From assembly GCA_009777025.1 (NCBI GenBank), contig WRMS01000003.1, positions 1 to 36,176 of the forward strand: a stretch of DNA of 36,176 bases, written 5' to 3'. The notes under the pieces are model-generated. The model was given only the letters and a program-made list of their open reading frames with translations, did not search any database and was not told the origin of the DNA. The first letter of the stretch is position 1, and each line of letters opens with the position of its first letter. Of this stretch, positions 18,755 through 26,890 are shown piece after piece. The translations under genes and the position numbers were made by a program. The DNA is from Clostridiales bacterium (GTDB taxonomy: Bacteria > Bacillota > Peptococcia > DRI-13 > UBA5745).

Positions 18755-18992
18755 AATACAAAACCGATGATTAAGAATAGTAATCATAACAGCGAAATCA
18801 CAGAGAGCCGCCGGCGGTGGGAATGCGGTATTTCAAATTATGATGAATGGGCTTAGGAGGGCAATCCAAAAGGCTTATGCCGAGTAGGCGTTGACGAAAA
18901 ATCCCGGTCGTTATACGGGAAGCGCATGATGGTGCGAACACATGGAGGTGGCTAACAGAAAACTTCTGTCCTTATGGGATGGGGGTTTTTGT
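18755..18992 (+). ncRNA. T-box leader, Trp (UGG) specifier, upstream of trpS
   Basis: Stem I GATGATTAAGAATAGTAATCATAAC..AGAGAGCCGCCGGCGGTGGGAATGCGG, GAA-UGG-G-CUUAGGAG specifier region (UGG 18848-18850), AGGTGGCTAAC antiterminator, terminator ACTTCTGTCC-ttatg-GGATGGGGGT-TTTT. Confidence 0.85.
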
Positions 18993-19078
18993 TATGTAAG
19001 CCCATTATCCGATTGCCATTGGCGTCAGGGTAATCATGAAAATCGGCGGCAGCCCATTTTAGAAAGAAGGTTATAGAG

Positions 19079-20062
19079 ATGAGAAAACGCATTCTAACAG
19101 GAGACAGGACAACCGGCAGGCTGCATCTCGGACATTATATCGGGAGTTTGCAAAACCGCGTCAGGCTTCAAGACGAATACGAAACCTTTATCTTGCTTGC
19201 GGACGTACAGGCGCTCACAACCCACTTCGATAAGCCGGAACTGATAAATGAAAGCATCTATGACGTCGCAATCGATAACTTGTCTGTCGGGCTTGATCCG
19301 GAGAAGGCCACGCTTGTTCAGCAATCTCAGGTTTCAGCAATCGCGGAGCTCACTGTTTTCTACTCTATGCTGGTGTCGGTCAATGCGCTCAGGCACAACC
19401 CGACGATTAAGACAGAGGCAAAGCAATATGGTTATGATGATCTATCGTATGGATTCTTAGGTTATCCTGTCAGTCAGGCAGCGGATATTACCTTCTGTAA
19501 TGCCGATCTTGTCCCGGTGGGGGATGACCAGTTGCCTCACATGGAACAAGCCCGGAAAATCGTACGCCGATTCAACGATCTCTATGGCGAAACCATTAAA
19601 ATCCCCAAAGAACTCTTAAGCAAAACACCCCGTCTGGCGGGGCTTGACGGAAACAGTAAAATGGGAAAGAGTTTAGGAAACGCCATCTATCTATCGGACG
19701 ATGAGAATACAGTCATAGATAAAGTGAAATCCGCATTGACGGATACCCATCGAATCGCCATTTCCGATAAAGGCAATCCGGATTTATGTATGGTCAGCCA
19801 ATACCAGAAATCTTTCAATGCGGAAGAATACGACAACATTTGCGAAATGTGCCGCGCCGCAGATATCGGCTGCGTCGCATGTAAAAAAGTACTGTATACA
19901 AAACTGAACGAGATCCTGGCTCCGATCCGTGAGCGCAGGACATTCTACGAGAATCGAAAAGAGGCTGTACGTGAAATGATTGTGACGGGCACGATGAAGG
20001 CGAACGAAATTGGCGCTGAAACCATGCAAAAAGTAAAGCACGCGATGAAGATCGCGTTATAG
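19079..20062 (+). CDS. trpS: Tryptophanyl-tRNA synthetase
   Basis: ILTGDRTTGRLHLGHYIGSLQN, PVGDDQLPHMEQARKIVRRFN, and SKMGKSLGNAIYLSDD (KMSKS-like). Downstream of the Trp T-box. Confidence 0.97.
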   Translation: MRKRILTGDRTTGRLHLGHYIGSLQNRVRLQDEYETFILLADVQALTTHFDKPELINESIYDVAIDNLSVGLDPEKATLVQQSQVSAIAELTVFYSMLVSVNALRHNPTIKTEAKQYGYDDLSYGFLGYPVSQAADITFCNADLVPVGDDQLPHMEQARKIVRRFNDLYGETIKIPKELLSKTPRLAGLDGNSKMGKSLGNAIYLSDDENTVIDKVKSALTDTHRIAISDKGNPDLCMVSQYQKSFNAEEYDNICEMCRAADIGCVACKKVLYTKLNEILAPIRERRTFYENRKEAVREMIVTGTMKANEIGAETMQKVKHAMKIAL

Positions 20063-20212
20063 TCGAAAAATATGGACAAGCGCATCTTATACGTACTATT
20101 GAAGACCACTACCAGACATTGGAGTATAATGGATCTATAGAATACAGCAAAATGACTGCGCATAATCGAGCCAATGGAATATCAGAAAAAATGGGAAGAT
20201 ATGTTGATCATG

Positions 20213-20650
20213 AATTATGAACTAAAGGAAAATATATTAGCAGCGAAAGACTTCATAAAATTGCGCGATTCTGCGGGGTGGGGCGCTGCGCCGCCAGAGC
20301 ATCAAATTGAAGAGGCTCTAAAAAATTCACTTGTTACGATTTCTGCGGTTTTTGAAGGCCGGATCATAGGCATGGGAAGGCTTGTTGGCGATGGCATGAG
20401 TATTTGTTATGTACAGGAGATGATCATTTATCCCGAATATCAAGGAAAAGGAATTGGAAAAGCGATAATGGATAAACTGATCTCCTATATCATAAAGAAC
20501 GGTTTTACGAATACTTATGTCACAGTAGGACTTTTTTCTGCAAAGGGGAAAGAAGGGTTTTACAGTAAACTTGGTTTTGTAGAACGCCCTAATGAAAAAC
20601 GTGGCGCCGGAATGGAGTTGATTTTGAAAGTAGGTGATCGTGATGATTAG
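20213..20650 (+). CDS. GNAT family N-acetyltransferase
   Basis: YVQEMIIYPEYQGKGIGKAIMDKLI acetyl-CoA motif and GFYSKLGFVERPNEKRGAGM. Confidence 0.9.
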   Translation, partial: NYELKENILAAKDFIKLRDSAGWGAAPPEHQIEEALKNSLVTISAVFEGRIIGMGRLVGDGMSICYVQEMIIYPEYQGKGIGKAIMDKLISYIIKNGFTNTYVTVGLFSAKGKEGFYSKLGFVERPNEKRGAGMELILKVGDRDD

Positions 20651-21152
20651 GATAATGACTTTGGCCGACGTGCCTCGTGTAGCGGAGATACATGTGTTTG
20701 GTTGGAGAGATGCGTATCGGGAGATCATTTCTGATGATTATTTATTCAACACTATGCTTGTATCAAAGCGCATGAAATATTTCGAGGAAGCTGTTGTCAA
20801 TAATTCGGAAGAAAGCTATGTGTTTGATGATGGAATTCTAAGGGCATTTATGACAATAGGCGCTTGCAGGGATACAGACAAGCCGGATTCGTTCGAGCTT
20901 TGGGGGATTTATGTTGACCCATTCATGCAGAAACATGGAATCGGCTCCAAAATGGTTGGCTATTGTGAAACGAAAGCTTCGGAGAGGGGTTTTAGTGAGA
21001 TATATTTATGGGTGCTTGAGAAAAATGTGAAAGCCATTACTTTTTATGAAAAGTTGGGCTATGTACCGGACGGTTCGGCGAAAACCAGTGACCATCTTCC
21101 GGTCAGTGAGTTAAGATATGTAAAGCATCTATACCAGCAAAGTTCCACATAA
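20634..21152 (+). CDS. GNAT family N-acetyltransferase
   Basis: ELWGIYVDPFMQKHGIGSKMVGYCETKASERGFSEIYLWVLEKNVKAITFYEKLGY. Confidence 0.92.
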   Translation: MIVMIRIMTLADVPRVAEIHVFGWRDAYREIISDDYLFNTMLVSKRMKYFEEAVVNNSEESYVFDDGILRAFMTIGACRDTDKPDSFELWGIYVDPFMQKHGIGSKMVGYCETKASERGFSEIYLWVLEKNVKAITFYEKLGYVPDGSAKTSDHLPVSELRYVKHLYQQSST

Positions 21153-21318
21153 AGTAGAACACAGATGGAATTTCGAAAAAGATTTCCTGGTAATAAATTC
21201 ATTTGCGTATGGAGTCATGCGCATCGCCGTTGTATTCGCTCCTGATTTGCTCCGCAGCCGGTACGTTTCATTAGCTAGAGCGGACGCGCCCTTGCCACTA
21301 CGATACCAAGATCCCGGG

Positions 21319-21429
21319 ATGAAGAGCCTCGCAGTGAGGGAGTGGGAATGCCCGGGGTGCGGGACGCGCCACGACCGCGACCAAAACGCAGCGGCGAGCA
21401 TCCTGCACAACAATAATAGTTGCAAATAA
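21319..21429 (+). pseudogene. TnpB (IS200/IS605 family OrfB) C-terminal remnant
   Basis: MKSLAVREWECPGCGTRHDRDQNAAASILHNN: zinc-finger CPxCG and RuvC-III DRDxNAAxxIL motif of TnpB. No upstream RuvC-I/II. Confidence 0.8.
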
Positions 21430-21467
21430 TCGGTTCAAGTACAAAAGTGGTGTATCAGTAGAGGATC

Positions 21468-22058
21468 TTGACGAATAACTTGAGTAAAAACAGAAATTGG
21501 ACAGTCCTCTTAGTCGGCGGAGCATCCGGAACGGGTAAATCCTGTTTCGCGAAGGCAATAGCTCGTCACTACGGGATAAGTGTTCTGGAAATCGATGATA
21601 TTAACCAATCCTTAAAAGCGATGACTACGAAGGATACGTTGCCAGCCATGCATTACTTTAGTACCGGTCTGGACTGGATGAACATTGGCGTTTCGGAAAA
21701 CGTGAACTGGCTTATACGTGTCAGCAAGGAAATGATACCCGCACTTACGGCAATAATTAAACGGCATCTGGAGGACGATGTCCCCATCATTATGGAAGGC
21801 GACTTTCTTTGTCCTGATCTTGCGGCAAGCTTTAGTGGAAGTGAGGTTAAATCGTTGTTTATTATGGAGCGGGACAAAAATCAGATATTGCAGAATTTGA
21901 TGAATAGAGAAGGCGGCAGTCCGCAGCACTCTAGAGCCGACATAAGCATTGCCTATGGGGAATGGCTAACTGAGGTATGCAAAAAGAAAGGGATAAATGT
22001 CATTGAATCGAGACCATGGAATAATGCATTAAGCAGGGCATTGGAATATCTGGAATAA
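21468..22058 (+). CDS. P-loop kinase-like protein
   Basis: VLLVGGASGTGKSCFAKAIARHYGISVLEIDDINQSLKAM Walker A plus substrate-like acid pair; PIIMEGDFLCPDLA. Confidence 0.75.
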   Translation: MTNNLSKNRNWTVLLVGGASGTGKSCFAKAIARHYGISVLEIDDINQSLKAMTTKDTLPAMHYFSTGLDWMNIGVSENVNWLIRVSKEMIPALTAIIKRHLEDDVPIIMEGDFLCPDLAASFSGSEVKSLFIMERDKNQILQNLMNREGGSPQHSRADISIAYGEWLTEVCKKKGINVIESRPWNNALSRALEYLE

Positions 22059-22181
22059 CGAGGACGTTGTATTGCTATCGCTGAACCGGACACAACGCAA
22101 GACTTAATAATTGTCATTTGCAGCCGAATAGTGTATAGTATTGGCAAGTAAGGAATCCAATGAATTTAAAAAGGAGATCCC

Positions 22182-22445
22182 ATGGAACTGGCAAAAATAA
22201 CGTCAAAAGGACAGATTACCCTTCCAATCAATATCAGGCGCACACTCAAGCTTAACGATGGCGATAAGGTTGCCTTTATCGAAAAAGACGGCCAGTATGT
22301 GGTCATCAACCCTACAATGCTCGCATTCGAGAATGCGCAGAAAGCATTCGAGGGGGAGGTTGAACGGCTTGGTCTCAGAGATGTTGATGATGTTGTGTCC
22401 TTGGTCAAGGAGGTTAGGGCTGAACGGAAAGCGACGCAGGCATGA
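22182..22445 (+). CDS. AbrB/MazE/SpoVT-type antitoxin-like DNA-binding protein
   Basis: MELAKITSKGQITLPINIRRTLKLNDGDKVAFIEKDGQYVVINP swapped-hairpin AbrB motif. Confidence 0.9.
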   Translation: MELAKITSKGQITLPINIRRTLKLNDGDKVAFIEKDGQYVVINPTMLAFENAQKAFEGEVERLGLRDVDDVVSLVKEVRAERKATQA

Positions 22446-22519
22446 GAGTGATGCCTGATATCAACCAAGACATAAGCTGCCGGGCTGTCTGGTATTTTAG
22501 TTATCATCAAATGGCTTGA
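22442..22519 (+). pseudogene. Degenerate PIN-domain toxin start
   Basis: ATGA overlap with the antitoxin. MRVMPDINQDISCRAVWYFSYHQMA* resembles the PIN N-terminus MRVM-DTN-LIS but stops after 25 codons. Confidence 0.5.
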
Positions 22520-22546
22520 ACTGAAACGATGAAGAGATGAAGAAAA

Positions 22547-24175
22547 ATGAAGAAATTACCGCTTGGAATACAGAATTTCAACGAAATGATCACAGGGGAT
22601 TATGTGTATGTCGATAAAACCCGGGACATTTATAATCTCATCAGAGGTGCGAAATATTACTTTCTATCCCGCCCGAGGAGATTCGGGAAATCCCTGCTCC
22701 TTGACACGATCGGCGAGGTCTTTCAGGGTAACAGGGAACTCTTCAAAGGACTTTGGATAGACGACTCCGATTATGATTTCGCCAAGCATCCGGTGATCCG
22801 CCTCGATATGAGCAATATCCCCAATAAAACGCCGGATATATTGGAGCGTTCTCTTTTCGAAGAATTGAATGCCTGTATTCAGCGAGAAAAAATGAATGTA
22901 AGCGGAACAGAGTCCGCTGTTCTTTTTAAGCGCCTGATCGAAAACTTGCGGGAGAAATACAATCAAAGGGTCGTCGTACTCATCGACGAGTATGACAAAC
23001 CGATACTCGACCACATCGACGATAGGGAGACTGCTGAAGCCAACAAGAAAGTCATCCGGGAATTCTACGGTATCCTCAAGTCGATGGATCCCTATCTCCG
23101 GTTCAGCTTCTTTACAGGGGTGTCGAAGTTCACGAAAACTTCCCTGTTTTCCGAACTTAACAATTTGAAAGATATCACTCTGGATGAAGACTACACAAAT
23201 ATATGCGGCATTCCTATCAATAGCCTCGACTACTATTTCGGCGAACATATCAAGAACCTGGAGAAGCATAAAAGGTTTAAAGATATTCACAATATCCGGG
23301 AAAGAATACTGGCGTGGTACGACGGCTACTCATGGGACGGGGAAACAAAGCTGTTAAACCCCTTTTCGCTCCTCAGTTTTCTCGATCAAAAAAAGTTTTC
23401 TGCGTTTTGGTACGCCAGCGGTACGCCAAGGTTTCTACTGGACTACATCAAGAAGCAGCCGGAATCGTTTTCCGGCCTTAAAAACGCGGAGATTACAGAA
23501 AACATGCTGGATGCGGTAAATCTAGACAATATTATGGTAAGCTCCATGCTCTTTCAAACCGGTTATCTTACGGTGAAGGAAATACCGACCACACAGCACA
23601 CGCCTGTCTATCTGGTGGACATTCCGAACTTTGAAGTCAGGGACGCGTTTAACCATCACGTCCTGTCGTCTCTCATAGAAAGAGACGACGAGTACACGGG
23701 GCGCGCAAAACTGGCCATAGACAGGGCGCTCCGGACGAGCGACCTGCAGCAGATGCTTACCATACTGCGGGGGCTATTCGCTTCTATCCCATACGAACTC
23801 CACGTAGACGCCGAAGCGTACTACCATTCCATATTCTACGCCGTGATGACGGTACTCGGGTTTGACATAGACGCCGAAGTCTCCGTATCCACGGGCAGGG
23901 TGGACGCTGTACTCGATCTTGACGATAAAGTGTACATCATAGAGTTTAAATTTGAACGCTGCCCTGCTAATGCAAGCGAAGAAGACCGGCAAAAACACTT
24001 CGATCAGGCTTTAAGCAAAGCAATGGATCAGATCAAAGACAGGGGTTATCACAAAAAGTACGCGGGAACCGGAAAAACAGTGTATCTGGCGGCTTTCGCA
24101 TTCCTCGGCAGGGACGATATCGAGATGCGGTGTGAACAGGACGTCGCGAAGCACTTGGATCGAGGTTCGATATAA
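22547..24175 (+). CDS. AAA-ATPase-like (pfam09820 type) protein with C-terminal PD-(D/E)XK (DUF1703) domain
   Basis: LPLGIQNFNEMITGDYVYVDKTRDIYNLIRGAKYYFLSRPRRFGKSLLLDTI...; VVVLIDEYDKPILDH; C-terminal GRVDAVLDLDDKVYIIEFKF. Confidence 0.95.
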   Translation: MKKLPLGIQNFNEMITGDYVYVDKTRDIYNLIRGAKYYFLSRPRRFGKSLLLDTIGEVFQGNRELFKGLWIDDSDYDFAKHPVIRLDMSNIPNKTPDILERSLFEELNACIQREKMNVSGTESAVLFKRLIENLREKYNQRVVVLIDEYDKPILDHIDDRETAEANKKVIREFYGILKSMDPYLRFSFFTGVSKFTKTSLFSELNNLKDITLDEDYTNICGIPINSLDYYFGEHIKNLEKHKRFKDIHNIRERILAWYDGYSWDGETKLLNPFSLLSFLDQKKFSAFWYASGTPRFLLDYIKKQPESFSGLKNAEITENMLDAVNLDNIMVSSMLFQTGYLTVKEIPTTQHTPVYLVDIPNFEVRDAFNHHVLSSLIERDDEYTGRAKLAIDRALRTSDLQQMLTILRGLFASIPYELHVDAEAYYHSIFYAVMTVLGFDIDAEVSVSTGRVDAVLDLDDKVYIIEFKFERCPANASEEDRQKHFDQALSKAMDQIKDRGYHKKYAGTGKTVYLAAFAFLGRDDIEMRCEQDVAKHLDRGSI

Positions 24176-24186
24176 AAATGATATAA

Positions 24187-24215
24187 TTGACAAAGCCTTA
24201 TGCGGTTGATATAAT
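24187..24215 (+). promoter_or_regulatory. Perfect consensus sigma-A promoter
   Basis: TTGACA (24187-24192) - 17 nt - TATAAT (24210-24215). Confidence 0.8.
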
Positions 24216-24726
24216 GACGCTTGATGTTTTTGAGACAAGGTCGGGAATTCCTATGATTGCAGAAATCGGCCGGTTAAGGGACGATCCGGGAGAGTTTACG
24301 GATTATGACTTTGTGTTTGTTCCGGCGGACAGTGGAGAAGATTGCATACTGCTTACCTCGGTTCATTTTACCGGAGCAATGACCTATGGCGGCACTGCAT
24401 TTCTGCTCAAAGGTAAATTGTCCGCCCGTGTGCAGTTGCCTTGCAGTCGCTGTTTAACGCCTGTTGAAGAAAAACTGGACATCGATTTTGATGAAGAGTT
24501 TGATGAGCAGGAGTACCCCGATGAGGATGCGGTAATCGATTTGGAAGATATTGCCTCTGAGATATGGATTACTTCGATCCCCATGCAGGTGCTATGCCGC
24601 GAGGACTGCAAAGGCTTATGTTCGCTATGTGGCAAAAATCTGAATGAAGGCGAATGTGATTGCCTCACAGAAAGCATAGATCCAAGGCTGGAGATCCTGC
24701 GGGATCTGATCAAACCGCAGGATTAA
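24214..24726 (+). CDS. YceD/DUF177 family protein
   Basis: LPCSRCLTPVEEKLDIDFDEEFDE...VLCREDCKGLCSLCGKNLNEGECDC: YceD cysteine pattern, upstream of rpmF. Exact start uncertain (24214 or 24253). Confidence 0.9.
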   Translation: MTLDVFETRSGIPMIAEIGRLRDDPGEFTDYDFVFVPADSGEDCILLTSVHFTGAMTYGGTAFLLKGKLSARVQLPCSRCLTPVEEKLDIDFDEEFDEQEYPDEDAVIDLEDIASEIWITSIPMQVLCREDCKGLCSLCGKNLNEGECDCLTESIDPRLEILRDLIKPQD

Positions 24727-24910
24727 GGCGGACGACGCAGACAACACAGATAACGCCGTATGGCGGAATAAGAACAAGCTGTTAAGTCTGGCGAAGGAAT
24801 TATTTTGCCAGACAAGGCGTCAAGGAAGGCCGTCGAAGGAGTGTATCCAAACATACATGACTGAGGCGGACGACGCAGACAACGCCGTATGGCGGAATAA
24901 GAACAAGCCA
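24727..24910 (+). repeat. Intergenic structured repeat, group 1 (one full and one partial unit)
   Basis: GCGGACGACGCAGACAAC..CGCCGTATGGCGGAATAAGAACAAGC..CTGGCGAAGGAATTATTTTGCCAGACAAGGCGTCAAGGAAGG..GGAGTGTATCCAAACATACATGACTGA, then restarts at ~24862. Confidence 0.9.
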
Positions 24911-24927
24911 GAAAGGATTGGATTGAA

Positions 24928-25116
24928 ATGGGCGTACAACAACACCGTCACTCGAAAGCCAGGGTACGGAGGAGCCGCGCGGTGGTCATGAAAATGCAGA
25001 CCCCCAAATTCGTGGAATGCCCCAAGTGTCATGAGTTTAAGATGCCTCATCGACTCTGTCCGTCGTGCGGTTATTATAATGACCGTATCACGGTTCCGGT
25101 TAAGAACGAGGACTGA
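24928..25116 (+). CDS. rpmF: 50S ribosomal protein L32
   Basis: MGVQQHRHSKARVRRSRAVVMKMQTPKFVECPKCHEFKMPHRLCPSCGYYNDR. Confidence 0.96.
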   Translation: MGVQQHRHSKARVRRSRAVVMKMQTPKFVECPKCHEFKMPHRLCPSCGYYNDRITVPVKNED

Positions 25117-25134
25117 CAACTAAAGGGGAAACGG

Positions 25135-26121
25135 ATGAAGATCGCTTTGGACGTCATGGGCGGCGATCGCGCGCCGGATGAAATCCTGATCGGCGCCAAG
25201 GAAGCCTTAACTTCATTGGAAGAATTAGAATTGCTACTTGTCGGGGACAGGGGAGCCATATTGCAACTCTGGCCTGAGGCGGAGTCAAATCCCAGAACCG
25301 AGATCGTGCATTGTACGGAAGTCATCGAAATGCAGGAATCTCCGGCGGCCGCATACCGCAGAAAGAAAGACGCTTCTATCACGATCGCCTCAAGACTGGT
25401 GAGGGATCAGGAAGCGGAAGCGGTGGTTTCCGCCGGAAGTACAGGCGCTCAACTGGTGGCGGGCTTATTTGAGCTTGGACGCATGGAAGGCGTTGCCCGT
25501 CCGGCGATTGCCACATGTATACCGACGCTGCGAGGGCCGAGAGTGATGTTGGACGTCGGCGCGAATACGGACTCCTCTACGGAGAATCTCCGGCAATTCA
25601 GCTGGTTGGGAAAGATTTACTGCGAGATTGCGCTGGGCATTCGAAATCCAAGAGTCTACTTATTGAGTAACGGCACAGAGCAAGAAAAAGGAAACGAGTT
25701 GACGGTCAATACCTATCAGGTTCTGATGGCGGAAGAAGGCTTGGGTTTCTGTGGTAGCATTGAAGGCAGAGACTTGTTCAACGGAGAAGCGGACGTCATC
25801 GTTACGGATGGTTTTGCCGGCAATGTTGCGCTTAAGACCATGGAAGGAACTGCAGAAGCGCTGTTTACGATGATGAAAGAAGCATTTCGGAAGAGTGCGC
25901 GCAGTAAGCTTGGCGCCTTCCTGCTCATGCCGGCGCTGAAGAAAGTCAAGAACAGTCTGGACTATGAGGAAATCGGCGGCGCCCCTTTGCTTGGCGTCAG
26001 AGGACTCAGCGTAGTATGTCACGGCAGTTCCGGCGCAAAAGCGATTTGCGCGGCGCTGATCAAGACAGCCCAATGGATCGAATCCGGGCTGCAGGAGAAA
26101 CTGGCCGCCAATAAATTTTAA
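25135..26121 (+). CDS. plsX: Phosphate acyltransferase PlsX
   Basis: MKIALDVMGGDRAPDEILIGA...VSAGSTGAQLVAGLFELGRMEGVARPAIATCIPT...LLGVRGLSVVCHGSS. Confidence 0.97.
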   Translation: MKIALDVMGGDRAPDEILIGAKEALTSLEELELLLVGDRGAILQLWPEAESNPRTEIVHCTEVIEMQESPAAAYRRKKDASITIASRLVRDQEAEAVVSAGSTGAQLVAGLFELGRMEGVARPAIATCIPTLRGPRVMLDVGANTDSSTENLRQFSWLGKIYCEIALGIRNPRVYLLSNGTEQEKGNELTVNTYQVLMAEEGLGFCGSIEGRDLFNGEADVIVTDGFAGNVALKTMEGTAEALFTMMKEAFRKSARSKLGAFLLMPALKKVKNSLDYEEIGGAPLLGVRGLSVVCHGSSGAKAICAALIKTAQWIESGLQEKLAANKF

Positions 26122-26210
26122 TGAAATAATCGGATTCCGGTCAAAAACAAGCCGGAAAGTATTGACCGATGCATAGCAACTTGTTATTCTGAATTGAAGC
26201 AAATGCAAAA

Positions 26211-26530
26211 CGATGACACACCGTATGGTGTAAAGCAGACAACGCCGTATGGCGGAAAAAGAGCAAGCCGTTTAAGTTTGGCGAAGAAGTTTTTTCGCCA
26301 GACAAGGCGTCAAGGAAGGTCGGTGAAGGAGTGTATTCAGACATACATGACTGAACCGAACGACGCAGACAACGCCGTATGGCGGAAAAAGAGCAAGCCG
26401 TTTAAGTTTGGCGAAGAAGTTTTTTCGCCAGACAAGGCGTCAAGGAAGGTCGGTGAAGGAGTGTATCCAGACATACATGACTGAACCGAACGACGCAGAC
26501 AACGCCGTATGGCGGAAAAAGAGCAAGCCA
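26211..26530 (+). repeat. Intergenic structured repeat, group 2 (two full 130-nt units plus partials)
   Basis: GCAGACAACGCCGTATGGCGGAAAAAGAGCAAGCC at 26235, 26365 and 26495 (exact 130-nt period), near-identical interior TTTAAGTTTGGCGAAGAAGTTTTTTCGCCAGACAAGGCGTCAAGGAAGG. Confidence 0.95.
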
Positions 26531-26544
26531 AAGGGGGTGGCGAT

Positions 26545-26775
26545 GTGAGCTTATCTGACCAAATCAAATCTATTTTGTCCGCCCATTTAAGCGTTGAGCC
26601 GGATGATTTGACTGATGGCACGAGTTTTGACGATCTGAACGCGGACTCCTTGGATGTGGTGGAAATTATTATGGCGCTGGAAGAGGAATTTGACATTGAG
26701 ATTCCTGATGAGGACGCCGAAAAAATACGTACAGTCGGAGACGTCACGGAATATATCAAAGAGCGCATCAACTAG
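26545..26775 (+). CDS. acpP: Acyl carrier protein
   Basis: [67 protein letters not shown] phosphopantetheine site. GTG start after AAAGGGGGTGG. Confidence 0.95.
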   Translation: MSLSDQIKSILSAHLSVEPDDLTDGTSFDDLNADSLDVVEIIMALEEEFDIEIPDEDAEKIRTVGDVTEYIKERIN

Positions 26776-26789
26776 CAGGCAAGGTTTTT

Positions 26790-26834
26790 ACCGCCTCTTG
26801 ACACCTTTTCCAGTGCAGGAGGCGGTTTTTACAT
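26790..26834 (+). terminator. Intrinsic terminator after acpP
   Basis: ACCGCCTC...GAGGCGGTTTTTA hairpin with U tract. Confidence 0.75.
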
Positions 26835-26890
26835 TATAGGAAACGCATGGGTATGGGCGAAGCTCACCTTAGAGAACAGAAGGAAAAAGA

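Noticed and set aside
20059-20221. Short open frame IVEKYGQAHLIRTIEDHYQTLEYNGSIEYSKMTAHNRANGISEKMGRYVDHEL
   Set aside because: No start codon or RBS and no recognised family; could be a remnant but unsupported.
26194-26484. 96-aa ORF spanning the repeats
   Set aside because: The 130-nt period shifts frame between units, so the peptide is not a repeated product.
24727-26530. CRISPR array
   Set aside because: Units are ~130 nt with no short repeats separated by unique spacers, and no cas genes.
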